Program-made: the position numbers and the translations under genes
Shown: positions 1 through 10,995 of the stretch, in pieces
Position numbering within the stretch: position 1 is the stretch's first letter
Layout: the number at the start of each line of letters is the position of its first letter
Assembly (NCBI RefSeq): GCF_002741035.1
Contig: NZ_CP016808.1
Coordinates: 2,720,001 to 2,784,000 of the forward strand
Reading direction: 5' to 3'
DNA length: 64,000 bases
Source: Paenibacillus sp. BIHB 4019
GTDB taxonomy: Bacteria; Bacillota; Bacilli; Paenibacillales; Paenibacillaceae
The notes under the pieces: generated by a model
The model's input: the letters and a program-made list of their open reading frames with translations, nothing else
Database searches by the model: none
Told to the model about the DNA's origin: nothing

Positions 1-1946
<1,946 letters not shown>

Positions 1947-2016
1947 TAACAACACGCTAAAGTTTCAGACTTGTCTTTCGCATCCAGTTTTCAGGGTAGC
2001 AATACCCGTTCTATCC

Positions 2017-2133
2017 GTTTGGTGGCGATGGCGGAGGGGAACCACGCGTTCCCATCCCGAACACGACCGTTAAGCCCTCCAGCGCCGATGGTACTTGGAC
2101 CGCAGGGTCCTGGGAGAGTAGGACGTCGCCAAG
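2017..2133 (+). rRNA. rrf: 5S ribosomal RNA
   Basis: The 117-base segment begins gtttggtggcgatggcgg and carries the conserved internal block ccgaacacgaccgttaag. Its 3' arm (gtcgccaagcac) pairs back to the 5' arm, as expected for helix I of Bacillota 5S rRNA. It lies about 70 bases after the 23S gene and just before a strong terminator, which is the normal end of an rRNA operon. Ends are approximate to 1-3 bases. Confidence 0.95.
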
Positions 2134-2142
2134 CACGAGAAG

Positions 2143-2173
2143 CCTGCCGCAATCATTGCGGCAGGTTTTTTGT
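2143..2173 (+). terminator. rRNA operon terminator
   Basis: A perfect 10-base stem (cctgccgcaa / ttgcggcagg) with a three-base loop is followed by a T-rich run at 2166-2173. It ends the rRNA operon ten bases after the 5S gene. Confidence 0.95.
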
Positions 2174-2212
2174 TGTCCTGTAAACTGATACATAATCTTA
2201 TAGCGAAAATGC

Positions 2213-2475
2213 TGTGCACAACTTATCTACAGCCGTGGATGAGGGGCATAGTATTTTTTTGTGGAAAGAATAAGTCTGTATTCGCACGGTTGTTCACATG
2301 TGCGTAAGTTTAATTAGCTTTATATGAACATAATGTAAACACGAGTTATGCACATTCGTTCACTTTTTATGCACAGCCTGTTTATAAATAGGGCCGATCT
2401 ATGCTGGTCGGGTATAAATAGTGCTTTTTCGCATCATGCTAAGTAGTAGCCTTGTGTATAAATGCTTGTGGATGA
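2213..2475. promoter_or_regulatory. Cluster of DnaA-box-like nonamers in the rrn-ctsR gap
   Basis: The gap 2174-2622 has no gene. Three exact matches to TTATNCACA are present: 2346-2354 (TTATGCACA), 2367-2375 (TTATGCACA) and 2453-2461 on the minus strand (TTATACACA). Further one-mismatch sites lie at 2213-2221 (minus), 2223-2231, 2290-2298 and 2467-2475 (minus). The DNA around them is AT-rich. TTATNCACA is the established DnaA recognition consensus; binding here is inferred. The rest of the gap holds the ctsR promoter and operator. Confidence 0.55.
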
Positions 2476-2502
2476 ATAGTCAGAAAATTAAGATTCCATC
2501 TC

Positions 2503-2530
2503 TTGACCTTTCTTAAATTTTGCGTATAAT
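2503..2530 (+). promoter_or_regulatory. Sigma-A type promoter of the ctsR operon
   Basis: TTGACC (2503-2508) and a perfect TATAAT (2525-2530) are separated by 16 bases. The CtsR direct repeat lies immediately downstream, where bound repressor would block initiation. Confidence 0.85.
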
Positions 2531-2538
2531 AAAGTTAA

Positions 2539-2555
2539 AGTCAAAGAAAGTCAAA
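2539..2555 (+). promoter_or_regulatory. CtsR operator
   Basis: A direct heptad repeat AGTCAAA-gaa-AGTCAAA matches the CtsR consensus (A/G)GTCAAA-N3-(A/G)GTCAAA. It starts nine bases after the -10 box, so it covers the transcription start. It implies negative autoregulation of ctsR-mcsA-mcsB-clpC, as known in Bacillus subtilis. Confidence 0.9.
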
Positions 2556-2622
2556 GTCAGTTGGAGCTGCATATGAATGAGCGTAAGCTTGTGCTCCATG
2601 CAGTACCAGGGAGGTTGGTGAT

Positions 2623-3084
2623 ATGCGAAACATTTCCGATCTCATTGAACAGTATTTGAAGAATATGCTGCAGGAAAGCACGGAAGGCTCGGTAGAAATA
2701 CAGCGCAATGAGCTGGCTGAGAAGTTCTCGTGCGTCCCTTCCCAGATTAATTACGTTATAAGTACACGTTTTACGCTGGAGAAGGGTTACATGGTTGAAT
2801 CGAAGCGTGGAGGCGGAGGTTATGTCCGGATTCAACGGGTAGAGCTGCCAGCCTTGCAGACGATTCAATTTCATATTCGGCAGACGATTGGAGATTGCGT
2901 GGAGCAGAGCGTGGCGGAAGGGCTGATTTATCAGCTTGAAGAAGCGCTGTTGGTGACGAAGCGCGAAGCACAGCTGCTGCGGGCAGCAATTGATCGGGAA
3001 ACGATTGCCGTCAAGCTCCCGCTGCGTGATGAGGTAAGGGCCCGTTTGCTAAGAGCGATGCTTATATCGCTTCTGGTTAAATAA
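2623..3084 (+). CDS. ctsR: CtsR, class III heat-shock repressor
   Basis: This 153-residue protein is a DNA-binding repressor of clp and other protein quality control genes. The N-terminal half is a winged helix-turn-helix. The glycine-rich wing tip (Arg62 followed by four glycines, residues 62-66) is the part known to enter the minor groove and, in B. subtilis, to be targeted by the McsB arginine kinase. The C-terminal half is the dimerisation and McsB/ClpC-interaction part. The start is supported by AGGGAGG at 2608-2614. It is the first gene of a four-gene operon and its own operator lies upstream, so autoregulation is expected. Confidence 0.97.
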   Translation: MRNISDLIEQYLKNMLQESTEGSVEIQRNELAEKFSCVPSQINYVISTRFTLEKGYMVESKRGGGGYVRIQRVELPALQTIQFHIRQTIGDCVEQSVAEGLIYQLEEALLVTKREAQLLRAAIDRETIAVKLPLRDEVRARLLRAMLISLLVK

Positions 3085-3123
3085 CTTTACCGTGCGTAAG
3101 TGCATGGAAAGGGGTGATTTGTC

Positions 3124-3648
3124 TTGATTTGTCAGGAATGCGGCAAGAAGCCGGCAACGCTTCATTTTACGAAGATTGTCGGCGGAGAGAAGACAGAGTT
3201 TCACATTTGTGAAGCTTGTGCGCGTGAACGGGGTGAAGGCATTCCAGGAACGGCAAATGGCTTCTCTATCCACAGCTTGCTGTCGGGTCTGCTTGATTTT
3301 GACCCATCTGGAACATCGGGTTCAGCAGGGACGAAGCCTTGCCCGGTCATACGCTGTGACGAATGCGGCTTCACTTATGCACAGTTCAGCAAGATCGGAC
3401 GCTTTGGCTGCAGCGCCTGCTATAAACATTTTTCAGATAAGTTAGATCCGCTGCTTAAAAGGGTACATGGTAGTACGGTGCATACGGGGAAAATTCCGAA
3501 ACGCTCCGGAGGGCAATTGCAAAATAAACGAGAACTTGATCAGCTCAGACGCGAGTTGTATGATCGTATTGAGCAAGAAGAATTTGAAAGTGCGGCTCAA
3601 ATCAGGGATCGTATTCGTGAGCTTGAGCGTAAAATAGCAGAGCTGTAA
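3124..3648 (+). CDS. mcsA: McsA, zinc-finger activator of McsB
   Basis: This 174-residue protein modulates CtsR and activates the McsB protein-arginine kinase. Four CxxC pairs are visible (Cys3/6, 29/32, 78/81 and 96/99), which form two zinc sites. A UVR-type coiled helix pair occupies about residues 136-171 and resembles the McsB/ClpC-binding UVR motif of UvrB and ClpC. Translation starts at TTG, set by AAAGGGGTG at 3108-3116. It sits between ctsR and mcsB, the standard order, with a 39-base gap after ctsR. Confidence 0.95.
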   Translation: MICQECGKKPATLHFTKIVGGEKTEFHICEACARERGEGIPGTANGFSIHSLLSGLLDFDPSGTSGSAGTKPCPVIRCDECGFTYAQFSKIGRFGCSACYKHFSDKLDPLLKRVHGSTVHTGKIPKRSGGQLQNKRELDQLRRELYDRIEQEEFESAAQIRDRIRELERKIAEL

Positions 3649-3672
3649 GTCGTGAAGTAAGGAGGATACCTC

Positions 3673-4752
3673 TTGAAGAGTCGTCGTTTTTCAGAGCAAG
3701 CGTTAAGCGATTGGATGAAAGGGGATGGTCCCGAGTCAGATATCGTCATCAGCAGCCGTATACGCATCGCCAGAAATTTAAACCATCATCCGTTTCCGTT
3801 GCTTGCTACGAAGGAGCAGTCGCTTGAGGTTATGGAGCAGTTGGCTGCGATCGGGGCATCTGGAAAGCTTGAGCCTATCGGCCATTTTGATACGATCGTG
3901 TTATCCGATCTTACGGAGCTGGAGAAGCGTGTATTGGTCGAAAAGCATTTGATCAGCCCTAATCTGGCTAATGAATCTCGAGGCGGAGCCTTCATCCTCA
4001 GCGATAATGAATCGGTGAGCATTATGATTAATGAAGAAGACCATCTGCGAATTCAATGCCTGTATCCGGGTTTTCAAATTCAGGAGGCTTGGACGCTGGC
4101 GAATCGGATCGATGATATTTTTGAGGCAGAGACCGAATACGCTTTTGATGAGAAACGCGGTTATTTAACGACATGCCCAACCAACGTTGGAACAGGCATT
4201 CGCGTATCCATTATGGTGCATTTGCCGGCACTCGTGCTATCATCGCAAATCAATCGGATTTTGCAGGCGGTCACGCAGGTAGGACTCGCGGTTCGCGGAT
4301 TGTATGGGGAAGGCAGCGAAGCGCTGGGCAATGTGTTTCAAATCTCGAACCAAATTACACTCGGGCAATCGGAGTCGGAAATTATTGACAACTTGTACAG
4401 CGTAGCCAGACAAATTATTGAGCATGAGAAAGCAGCTCGAATACGGCTTCTTGCTGAGTCTAAGCTGCGCATTGAAGATAGAGTAAAGCGGTCCTATGGG
4501 ATTTTATCCTATGCGGCTATTATGGATACGAAGGAAGCAGCACAGCGGCTTTCAGATGTAAGGTTGGGCGTTGATTTGGGATTGCTGGATAATATAACGC
4601 CTCAAGTCATGAATGAATTAATGATTATGACACAGCCTGGCTTCTTGCAGCAAGTATTTAAGGAAACGATGAATGCAGAGCAGCGGGATTATCGCCGGGC
4701 AGAACTTATTCGCAAGCAGTTGCGAAGTCAAATGGAACATGGGGGTGCGTAA
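3673..4752 (+). CDS. mcsB: McsB, protein-arginine kinase
   Basis: This 359-residue guanidino phosphotransferase-fold enzyme phosphorylates arginines in CtsR and in misfolded proteins, marking them for ClpCP degradation. The family signature CPTNVGTG contains the conserved Cys168. The acidic pair Glu121/Glu122 corresponds to the catalytic glutamates of the family, and an arginine-rich nucleotide-binding patch is near residues 27-35. The start is TTG, placed by AAGGAGG at 3659-3665. It lies 24 bases after mcsA and its stop is two bases before the clpC start, so translation of the two is probably coupled. Confidence 0.97.
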   Translation: MKSRRFSEQALSDWMKGDGPESDIVISSRIRIARNLNHHPFPLLATKEQSLEVMEQLAAIGASGKLEPIGHFDTIVLSDLTELEKRVLVEKHLISPNLANESRGGAFILSDNESVSIMINEEDHLRIQCLYPGFQIQEAWTLANRIDDIFEAETEYAFDEKRGYLTTCPTNVGTGIRVSIMVHLPALVLSSQINRILQAVTQVGLAVRGLYGEGSEALGNVFQISNQITLGQSESEIIDNLYSVARQIIEHEKAARIRLLAESKLRIEDRVKRSYGILSYAAIMDTKEAAQRLSDVRLGVDLGLLDNITPQVMNELMIMTQPGFLQQVFKETMNAEQRDYRRAELIRKQLRSQMEHGGA

Positions 4753-4754
4753 CG

Positions 4755-7226
4755 ATGATGTTCGGAAGATTTACGGAACGGGCACAGAAGGTGCTTGCAT
4801 TGGCGCAGGAAGAAGCGGTTCGTCTTGGACATAACAATATTGGCACAGAGCATATTTTACTTGGACTGATTCGTGAAGGGGAAGGCATTGCTGCGAAAGC
4901 GCTGATTGGACTTGGCCTGGGCCTAGAGAAAATCCAGGATGAGGTTGAAGCTTTAATCGGAAGAGGCCAGGAGCAGCCGACGAATATTGCCTATACGCCA
5001 CGCGCGAAAAAGGTCATTGAGCTCTCTATGGATGAAGCGAGAAAGTTGGGCCATACGTATGTAGGTACGGAGCATATTTTGCTCGGACTCATTCGTGAAG
5101 GAGAAGGGGTTGCAGCCCGCGTGCTGAACAATCTCGGCATCAGCTTGAATAAAGCACGCCAGCAAGTGCTGCAGTTGCTTGGCAGCAGCGAAGCAATCTC
5201 CAGCAACCATGGCGCTCCATCTAATGTGAGCACGCCAACGTTGGACGGACTTGCCCGCGATTTGACCTCCTTCGCTAAGGAAGGCAATCTCGATCCGGTT
5301 ATTGGCCGCAGTAAAGAAATCGAGCGCGTTATTCAGGTGCTTAGCCGCCGGACGAAAAACAATCCGGTTCTCATCGGGGAACCCGGCGTTGGTAAAACGG
5401 CGATCGCTGAAGGACTGGCGCAAAAAATCATTGCAAACGAAATTCCAGAAACGCTGCGCGACAAACGCGTAATGACGCTCGATATGGGCTCTGTCGTAGC
5501 TGGTACGAAATACCGCGGTGAGTTTGAGGACCGCTTGAAAAAAATTATGGATGAAATCCGCCAAGCCGGCAATATCATCCTCTTCATCGATGAGCTGCAT
5601 ACGCTGATCGGTGCAGGCGGGGCTGAGGGCGCGATTGATGCTTCGAATATTTTGAAACCGGCACTAGCACGGGGCGAGTTGCAATGTATCGGTGCGACTA
5701 CGCTGGATGAATACCGCAAATACATCGAGAAGGATGCTGCGCTGGAGCGCCGTTTCCAACCGATTACGGTAGATCAGCCTTCTCCGGAAGAAGCGGTACA
5801 AATTTTGTACGGCCTGCGCGATCGTTATGAAGCCCATCACCGGGTGAAAATTACGGATGAAGCGATTGTTCAAGCGGTTAAGCTGTCCGACCGCTACATT
5901 ACGGATCGTTTCCTGCCGGATAAAGCGATTGACTTAATTGATGAAGCGGGCTCGAAAGTTCGCCTCAATTCGTATACGATTCCGCCGAACCTCAAGCAGC
6001 TGGAGAACCGTCTGGAGGATATCCGCAAGGAGAAAGACTCCGCTGTTCAAAGCCAGGAGTTTGAGAAAGCGGCTGCGCTTCGCGATACCGAGCAGAAGAT
6101 GCGTGAAGAGCTCGATATTACGAAAAACCAATGGAAAGAAAAACAAGGACGCACCGATTCCGAAGTGACACCTGAGGATATTGCACAGGTAGTAGCAAGC
6201 TGGACCGGCATTCCGGTAAGCAAGTTGGCAGAGGAAGAAACCGAGCGTCTGCTGAAAATGGAATCCATTCTTCACGGTCGTGTCATTGGCCAAGAAGAAG
6301 CAGTCAAAGCGGTATCGCGCGCTATGCGCCGTGCTCGTGCTGGACTGAAGGATCCGAAGCGTCCGATGGGTTCATTTATTTTCCTCGGTCCAACTGGTGT
6401 AGGTAAAACCGAGCTTGCCCGTGCGCTTGCAGAAGCGATGTTCGGCGATGAAAATGCGATTATCCGCATCGATATGTCGGAATATATGGAGAAGCATTCG
6501 ACTTCCCGTCTCGTTGGAGCTCCTCCGGGATATGTTGGTTATGAGGAAGGCGGTCAATTGACCGAGAAAGTACGCCGTAAGCCATATTCGGTTGTATTGC
6601 TCGATGAGATTGAGAAAGCCCATCCAGAAGTATTCAACATTTTGCTGCAAGTGCTGGAAGATGGCCGTCTGACTGACTCTAAAGGCCGTGTAGTCGATTT
6701 CCGCAATACGCTGATCATTATGACGTCGAACGTGGGCGCGGATCAAATTAAACGGAATTCTTCGCTGGGCTTCACAGCTGTTCATGACGCTGGCCGTGAC
6801 TTCATTCAAATGAAGGATAAAGTAATGGCTGAGCTCAAAAAGAGCTTCCGTCCGGAGTTCCTGAACCGGATTGACGAAACGATCGTGTTCCACTCGCTGG
6901 AGCAAGAGCATATCGCCGAAATCGTCACTTTAATGTCCGACGATTTGCGCAAACGCCTGCGTGAGCAAGATGTAGACTTCTTGCTGACCGATACAGCGAA
7001 GGCGTTCCTCGCGAAAGAAGGCTTCGATCCGCAGTATGGTGCTCGTCCATTGCGCCGTGCGATTCAGAAGCATATCGAAGACCGATTGTCCGAGGAATTG
7101 CTCGTTGGCAACATTCAAAAAGGCGACCGCTTCACGATTGATGAGAAGGATGGGGCGTTGACAGTAACGAAATCGGAGCCGCTTGATTTGGAGAAAGCGT
7201 CCGAAGAGCCGGCAGCTAAGTCATAA
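4755..7226 (+). CDS. clpC: ClpC, AAA+ unfoldase of the Clp protease
   Basis: This 823-residue HSP100 ATPase unfolds substrates for ClpP, and with McsA/McsB or MecA it handles stress-damaged proteins. It has two ClpN repeats (about 1-145) and a first AAA+ module with Walker [14 protein letters not shown]-containing middle domain lies around 420-480, and a second AAA+ module carries Walker [10 protein letters not shown]. The C-terminal D2-small domain is present. Length matches the B. subtilis protein (about 810). It is the last gene of the CtsR operon and is followed by a strong terminator. Two successive ATG codons (4755 and 4758) are possible starts; the first is used here. Confidence 0.98.
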   Translation: MMFGRFTERAQKVLALAQEEAVRLGHNNIGTEHILLGLIREGEGIAAKALIGLGLGLEKIQDEVEALIGRGQEQPTNIAYTPRAKKVIELSMDEARKLGHTYVGTEHILLGLIREGEGVAARVLNNLGISLNKARQQVLQLLGSSEAISSNHGAPSNVSTPTLDGLARDLTSFAKEGNLDPVIGRSKEIERVIQVLSRRTKNNPVLIGEPGVGKTAIAEGLAQKIIANEIPETLRDKRVMTLDMGSVVAGTKYRGEFEDRLKKIMDEIRQAGNIILFIDELHTLIGAGGAEGAIDASNILKPALARGELQCIGATTLDEYRKYIEKDAALERRFQPITVDQPSPEEAVQILYGLRDRYEAHHRVKITDEAIVQAVKLSDRYITDRFLPDKAIDLIDEAGSKVRLNSYTIPPNLKQLENRLEDIRKEKDSAVQSQEFEKAAALRDTEQKMREELDITKNQWKEKQGRTDSEVTPEDIAQVVASWTGIPVSKLAEEETERLLKMESILHGRVIGQEEAVKAVSRAMRRARAGLKDPKRPMGSFIFLGPTGVGKTELARALAEAMFGDENAIIRIDMSEYMEKHSTSRLVGAPPGYVGYEEGGQLTEKVRRKPYSVVLLDEIEKAHPEVFNILLQVLEDGRLTDSKGRVVDFRNTLIIMTSNVGADQIKRNSSLGFTAVHDAGRDFIQMKDKVMAELKKSFRPEFLNRIDETIVFHSLEQEHIAEIVTLMSDDLRKRLREQDVDFLLTDTAKAFLAKEGFDPQYGARPLRRAIQKHIEDRLSEELLVGNIQKGDRFTIDEKDGALTVTKSEPLDLEKASEEPAAKS

Positions 7227-7309
7227 TAAAAGTGAGGATGCTGCACAGCTGATTACAGGTTATCCGCACATCCGTCGAGCCAGCTTTATGCAGCTCGGCA
7301 CAAAAATAG

Positions 7310-7357
7310 AAAGCTTCCAGAACCCGTGATCTTGACGGATTCTGGAAGCTTTTTTTA
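7310..7357 (+). terminator. Terminator after clpC
   Basis: A perfect 13-base stem (7310-7322 with 7340-7352) of sequence aaagcttccagaa is followed by a T run to 7356. It separates the CtsR operon from the next transcription unit. Confidence 0.95.
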
Positions 7358-7390
7358 TGCCTTACACAGACAATCCCCATTCATTTTTAT

Positions 7391-7420
7391 TTGACAATGA
7401 GAATCATTATCGTGTATCTT
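7391..7420 (+). promoter_or_regulatory. Promoter overlapped by a Fur box
   Basis: TTGACA at 7391-7396 is a good -35 element; TATCTT at 7415-7420 is a plausible -10 with 18-base spacing. The 19-mer at 7393-7411 matches the Fur consensus GATAATGATAATCATTATC at 17 positions and covers the -35 and spacer. Repression by iron-loaded Fur is therefore expected. Confidence 0.85.
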
Positions 7421-7504
7421 ATAAGAGTAGACATTACTTTGAACATACACTCTTTCATATACAAAGACGAAGACCGGAACAGATGACGGAAGGCGGTAAT
7501 AAGG

Positions 7505-7930
7505 ATGGGTTTGCATGCTGCCAGAATAACGGCTGAAGAGGCGTCATATTTATCAAATGAATATATTAAGCAGTTCGTTAGAGCTGCGCACATGGATTTT
7601 GACAAGGTAAAGCAAATGCTGAGTGAAGAGCCCGAGCTGCTGCACGCTTCCTGTGATTGGGGCGATGGCGATTGGGAAAATGCGCTAGGCGCAGCCGCCC
7701 ATGTCGGGCGCAGGGATATTGCGCTGTACTTGCTGGAGCGTGGTGCAAGGCTGGATCTTTTTGCTGCTGCGATGTTAGGCAAGCTGGAAGTAGTTCATGC
7801 GATTTTAAGTGACGATCCTGCAGCGAAGGATGCCATTGGCCCGCATGGAATTCCACTCATCGTTCACGCCAAGATGGGTGGCGAGGAATCGCGCTTGGTT
7901 TATGCTTATTTGGAAAGCCTTCAGGCTTGA
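7505..7930 (+). CDS. Small ankyrin-repeat protein, first gene of iron-regulated pair
   Basis: This 141-residue protein has the ankyrin helix-turn-helix pattern. Repeat-like segments begin near residues 25 (FVRAAHMDFDKVKQML), 57 (ALGAAAHVGRRDIALYLLERGA) and 84 (LFAAAMLGKLEVVHAIL). It has no signal peptide or membrane segment, so it should be cytoplasmic. Ankyrin repeats bind proteins; the partner is unknown. It is translated from ATG after GGAAGGCGG (7488-7496) and is 16 bases upstream of a heme monooxygenase gene under the same Fur-box promoter. A role in iron or heme handling is inferred from context only. Confidence 0.85.
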   Translation: MGLHAARITAEEASYLSNEYIKQFVRAAHMDFDKVKQMLSEEPELLHASCDWGDGDWENALGAAAHVGRRDIALYLLERGARLDLFAAAMLGKLEVVHAILSDDPAAKDAIGPHGIPLIVHAKMGGEESRLVYAYLESLQA

Positions 7931-7946
7931 TAGGAGGAGTAACAAC

Positions 7947-8297
7947 ATGATCGTGGTCACGAACACCATTAAAGTGAAGAAAGGGCACGGGGAAGCCGTT
8001 GCCGAGCGGTTCCAGCATACGAAGGGAATTGAGCTTTCTCCCGGCTTTATCCGGATGGAAGTGCTACTTATGGAAAACTTGGTGGACTATGATGAGCTGA
8101 GAGTCGGCACAACATGGGAAAATAAAGCGTCGTTTGAAGGCTGGGTCAACAGCGACTCCTTCCGTCAGGCACATGCGCATCGTCAAACGAAAGCAGGGGA
8201 AGGCTGCAAAAGTCAGCAAAATGAAGTCATTATGCTGGGCTCCCAGCTTTCAACGCACCGGGTTATTGTGGCGCGGCAAGCGGCTATCCAGGCTTAA
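7947..8297 (+). CDS. IsdG/HmoB-type heme-degrading monooxygenase
   Basis: This 116-residue antibiotic-biosynthesis-monooxygenase (dimeric alpha-beta barrel) protein belongs to the IsdG branch. Asn6, Trp66 and His76 stand at the positions of the catalytic Asn-Trp-His triad of staphylococcal IsdG, which supports oxidative heme cleavage and iron release. The start follows TAGGAGGAG (7931-7939). The Fur box upstream of the pair fits a role in iron acquisition from heme. The exact product (biliverdin, staphylobilin or other) cannot be told from sequence. The C-terminal 25 residues are longer than in minimal IsdG proteins. Confidence 0.9.
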   Translation: MIVVTNTIKVKKGHGEAVAERFQHTKGIELSPGFIRMEVLLMENLVDYDELRVGTTWENKASFEGWVNSDSFRQAHAHRQTKAGEGCKSQQNEVIMLGSQLSTHRVIVARQAAIQA

Positions 8298-8325
8298 ACG
8301 ATAGCGTGTATAGGTTATCTTTTTC

Positions 8326-8368
8326 AGAAAGTTCCCTTCTTCCTCTTGTGGATGACAGGGAACTTTCT
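8326..8368 (+). terminator. Inverted repeat after the heme monooxygenase gene
   Basis: A perfect 12-base stem (agaaagttccct / agggaactttct) has a 19-base loop. It lies between the iron-regulated pair and radA. There is no clean T run after it, so it may be a weak terminator or an RNA-stabilising stem rather than a strong intrinsic terminator. Confidence 0.5.
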
Positions 8369-8453
8369 TGCTGTATAAGGAAGAAAGGGTTTATACAATC
8401 CACATTAAATGGTAAACTTTTAATGATAGTGTTTTTAGTAAAAGGAGCCGGAC

Positions 8454-9821
8454 ATGGCAAAAATAAAAACGAAATTCGTATGCAATGAATGTGGAACAGA
8501 GTCGCCTAAGTGGATGGGCAAATGCCCAGGGTGCCAGTCATGGAATTCCATGATTGAAGAGAAGGAAACCGTTGTCAAGACGCAGGGAGTCGGTTTGCGT
8601 GTTGCGCAAACGAAAGAAAAGCCACAGTCGATCATACATATAGAGAGCGGGAAGGAACCGCGCATTGAAACGAGCTTGAAGGAGCTGAACCGCGTACTTG
8701 GCGGGGGCGTTGTGCCGGGCTCCCTTTTGCTGGTAGGGGGCGACCCCGGTATCGGAAAATCCACGCTGCTGCTGCAAACCTCGCATGCACTGGCAACGAA
8801 GGGATTGAAGGTTCTCTATATTTCAGGTGAGGAATCGGTGCGGCAAACAAGACTAAGAGCGGATCGGCTTGGTGCGCTGACGGAGTCCTTGTATGTGCTT
8901 TGCGAAACGAACATGGATCATATTAACGAGGCGATTGAATCGGTGGACCCCGATTTTCTCGTTATTGACTCCATCCAGACGGTTTATGATCCGGGTGTGC
9001 AATCAGCGCCGGGCAGCGTATCCCAGGTTCGGGAATGCACCGCGCATTTCATGCGAGTCGCCAAAATCAAAGGGATTGCAACGGTGCTGGTCGGACATGT
9101 GACGAAGGAAGGCGCCATCGCCGGACCGCGGATGCTGGAGCATATGGTCGATTGCGTATTGTATTTTGAAGGTGAGCGCCATCATACCTACAGGCTGCTG
9201 CGCGCGGTTAAAAACCGGTTTGGGTCGACGAATGAGATCGGAATTTTTGAAATGGGCGAGGAAGGCTTGCGTGAGGTGCTGAATCCTTCTGAGCTGTTTT
9301 TATCAGAGCGCCCGCTTGGCGTAGCAGGTTCTATTGTTGTAGCAAGCATGGAAGGAACACGTCCTGTATTGGTGGAATTGCAGGCGCTGGTGGCAACGAC
9401 GAATTTCCCTTCGCCGCGCCGCATGACGGCCGGGCTTGACCATCATCGGATGGCGCTGATCATTGCAGTGCTTGAGAAGCGCAACGGGATGTTTCTTCAG
9501 ACGCAGGATGCTTATCTAAATGTCGCGGGCGGCATTAAGCTCGATGAGCCAGCCGTTGATTTAGCAGCAGCGGTATGTCTCGCTTCGAGCTTTCGGGATG
9601 CGCCAACGAGACCTTACGATGTTGTGTTCGGGGAAGTTGGATTGACGGGCGAGGTACGTGCTGTCTCGCGGGCTGAGCAGCGGGTAAAGGAAGCCGAGAA
9701 ACTGGGCTTCAAACGAGTTATTATGCCGGAGAAAAGCCTGAAGGGCTGGAAGCCGCCGGCATCCATTGAGATTATTGGTGTAAACACCGTAGCGGAAGCG
9801 CTCTCGGCAGCACTAGGATAG
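8454..9821 (+). CDS. radA: RadA, DNA repair / branch-migration ATPase
   Basis: This 455-residue RecA-like protein processes recombination intermediates. Visible parts in order are the N-terminal C4 zinc finger (Cys10, 13, 24, 27), Walker [11 protein letters not shown] (95-104), the RadA-specific KNRFG motif (253-257), and a Lon-like C-terminal domain from about 285. It starts at ATG after AAAAGGAG. It is normally next to disA, as here, and its stop lies inside the disA ribosome binding site. Here it is separated from clpC by the iron-regulated pair. Confidence 0.97.
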   Translation: MAKIKTKFVCNECGTESPKWMGKCPGCQSWNSMIEEKETVVKTQGVGLRVAQTKEKPQSIIHIESGKEPRIETSLKELNRVLGGGVVPGSLLLVGGDPGIGKSTLLLQTSHALATKGLKVLYISGEESVRQTRLRADRLGALTESLYVLCETNMDHINEAIESVDPDFLVIDSIQTVYDPGVQSAPGSVSQVRECTAHFMRVAKIKGIATVLVGHVTKEGAIAGPRMLEHMVDCVLYFEGERHHTYRLLRAVKNRFGSTNEIGIFEMGEEGLREVLNPSELFLSERPLGVAGSIVVASMEGTRPVLVELQALVATTNFPSPRRMTAGLDHHRMALIIAVLEKRNGMFLQTQDAYLNVAGGIKLDEPAVDLAAAVCLASSFRDAPTRPYDVVFGEVGLTGEVRAVSRAEQRVKEAEKLGFKRVIMPEKSLKGWKPPASIEIIGVNTVAEALSAALG

Positions 9822-9828
9822 GGGGAAG

Positions 9829-10908
9829 ATGATGAAGGAACAGAGCCAGCTAGAAACGATGAACCAGCTTTTGCAGCTAGTCGCGCCCGGTACCCCGTTC
9901 CGTGACGGCTTAGAGAACGTGCTGCGGGCGAAGACTGGAGCATTAATCGTTGTCGGATACAGTCCTGAGGTAATGGAAGTTGTAGATGGGGGTTTCTCCA
10001 TCAACTGCGATTTCTCGCCCAACTATTTGTATGAGCTTGCGAAGATGGATGGCGCAATTATTTTGAGCGAGGATATGCGGCGGATTTTGTATGCCAACAC
10101 GCAGCTTATTCCGAACAGCTCCATTCCGTCGATTGAGACGGGAATCCGCCACCGTACCGCGGAGCGGGTTGGCAAGCAGACGGGCAAGCTCGTCGTATCC
10201 ATATCGCAGCGCCGCAATATTATTACGCTGTATCAAGGCAATTTGCGGTATGCGCTCAAGGAAATGGGCAACATTTTGACAAAAGCGAATCAGGCGATTC
10301 AGACGCTGGAAAAATATAAGGCGGTGCTGGGCCAATCGTTCAAAAATTTGTCTGTGCTTGAGTTCGAAGAGCTGGTCACCTTGCAAGAGGTTGCCCATGT
10401 CGTGCAGCGGGTAGAGATGGTGCTGCGAGTCAAAATGGAAATCAAGCGTTATGTGACCGAGCTGGGAACGGAAGGACGCCTCATTGCGATGCAACTGGAA
10501 GAGCTGGTCGACGGTGTAGATGAGGATGCTTGGTATTTGCTTAAGGATTATGCGAAAGATAATTCAGATGAGAAAATCCGGGAAATCCGGCTGGCGATGA
10601 AAAAACTGAGCTCGGATGAGCTGCTGGACGCATCGCCGATTATCCGGCTTCTTGGCTACCCGCATACCGGTTCCATGGCAGAAGAAGCTATTTCGCCGCG
10701 AGGCTTCCGCTTGTTGAACAAAATCCCGCGTTTGCCGCTCATTATTATGAATAATTTGATTGAGCGCTTCGCCAGACTGCCGCATATTATGATGGCGACC
10801 ATCGGCGAATTGGATGATGTTGACGGAATTGGGGAAGTTCGGGCGCGGGCGATCAAGGAAGGTTTGAAACGGATTCAGGATCAAATGTTCATTGACAGGC
10901 AAATCTAA
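9829..10908 (+). CDS. disA: DisA, diadenylate cyclase and DNA-integrity scanner
   Basis: This 359-residue protein makes cyclic di-AMP from two ATP and pauses at branched DNA. The DAC domain has the catalytic DGA (74-76) and RHRTAER (107-113) motifs. A long helical linker follows, then a C-terminal helix-hairpin-helix DNA-binding region ([14 protein letters not shown], near 329-342). Two adjacent ATG codons (9829 and 9832) could start it; GGGGGAAG at 9821-9828 favours the second slightly. It is coupled to radA, which is known to modulate DisA in Bacillus. Confidence 0.97.
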   Translation: MMKEQSQLETMNQLLQLVAPGTPFRDGLENVLRAKTGALIVVGYSPEVMEVVDGGFSINCDFSPNYLYELAKMDGAIILSEDMRRILYANTQLIPNSSIPSIETGIRHRTAERVGKQTGKLVVSISQRRNIITLYQGNLRYALKEMGNILTKANQAIQTLEKYKAVLGQSFKNLSVLEFEELVTLQEVAHVVQRVEMVLRVKMEIKRYVTELGTEGRLIAMQLEELVDGVDEDAWYLLKDYAKDNSDEKIREIRLAMKKLSSDELLDASPIIRLLGYPHTGSMAEEAISPRGFRLLNKIPRLPLIIMNNLIERFARLPHIMMATIGELDDVDGIGEVRARAIKEGLKRIQDQMFIDRQI

Positions 10909-10995
10909 ATCCCATACAATTGATGGAATGTGAACGGCCCGATCATCATACATTAGTATTTGGTCTTAGGGCATAGTAGAGAAGAGGTGGAACAG

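Noticed and set aside
2573..2662. Short upstream reading frame overlapping the start of ctsR
   Set aside because: An ATG at 2573 opens a 27-29 codon frame, but it has no ribosome binding site and overlaps ctsR out of frame; a leader peptide cannot be supported.
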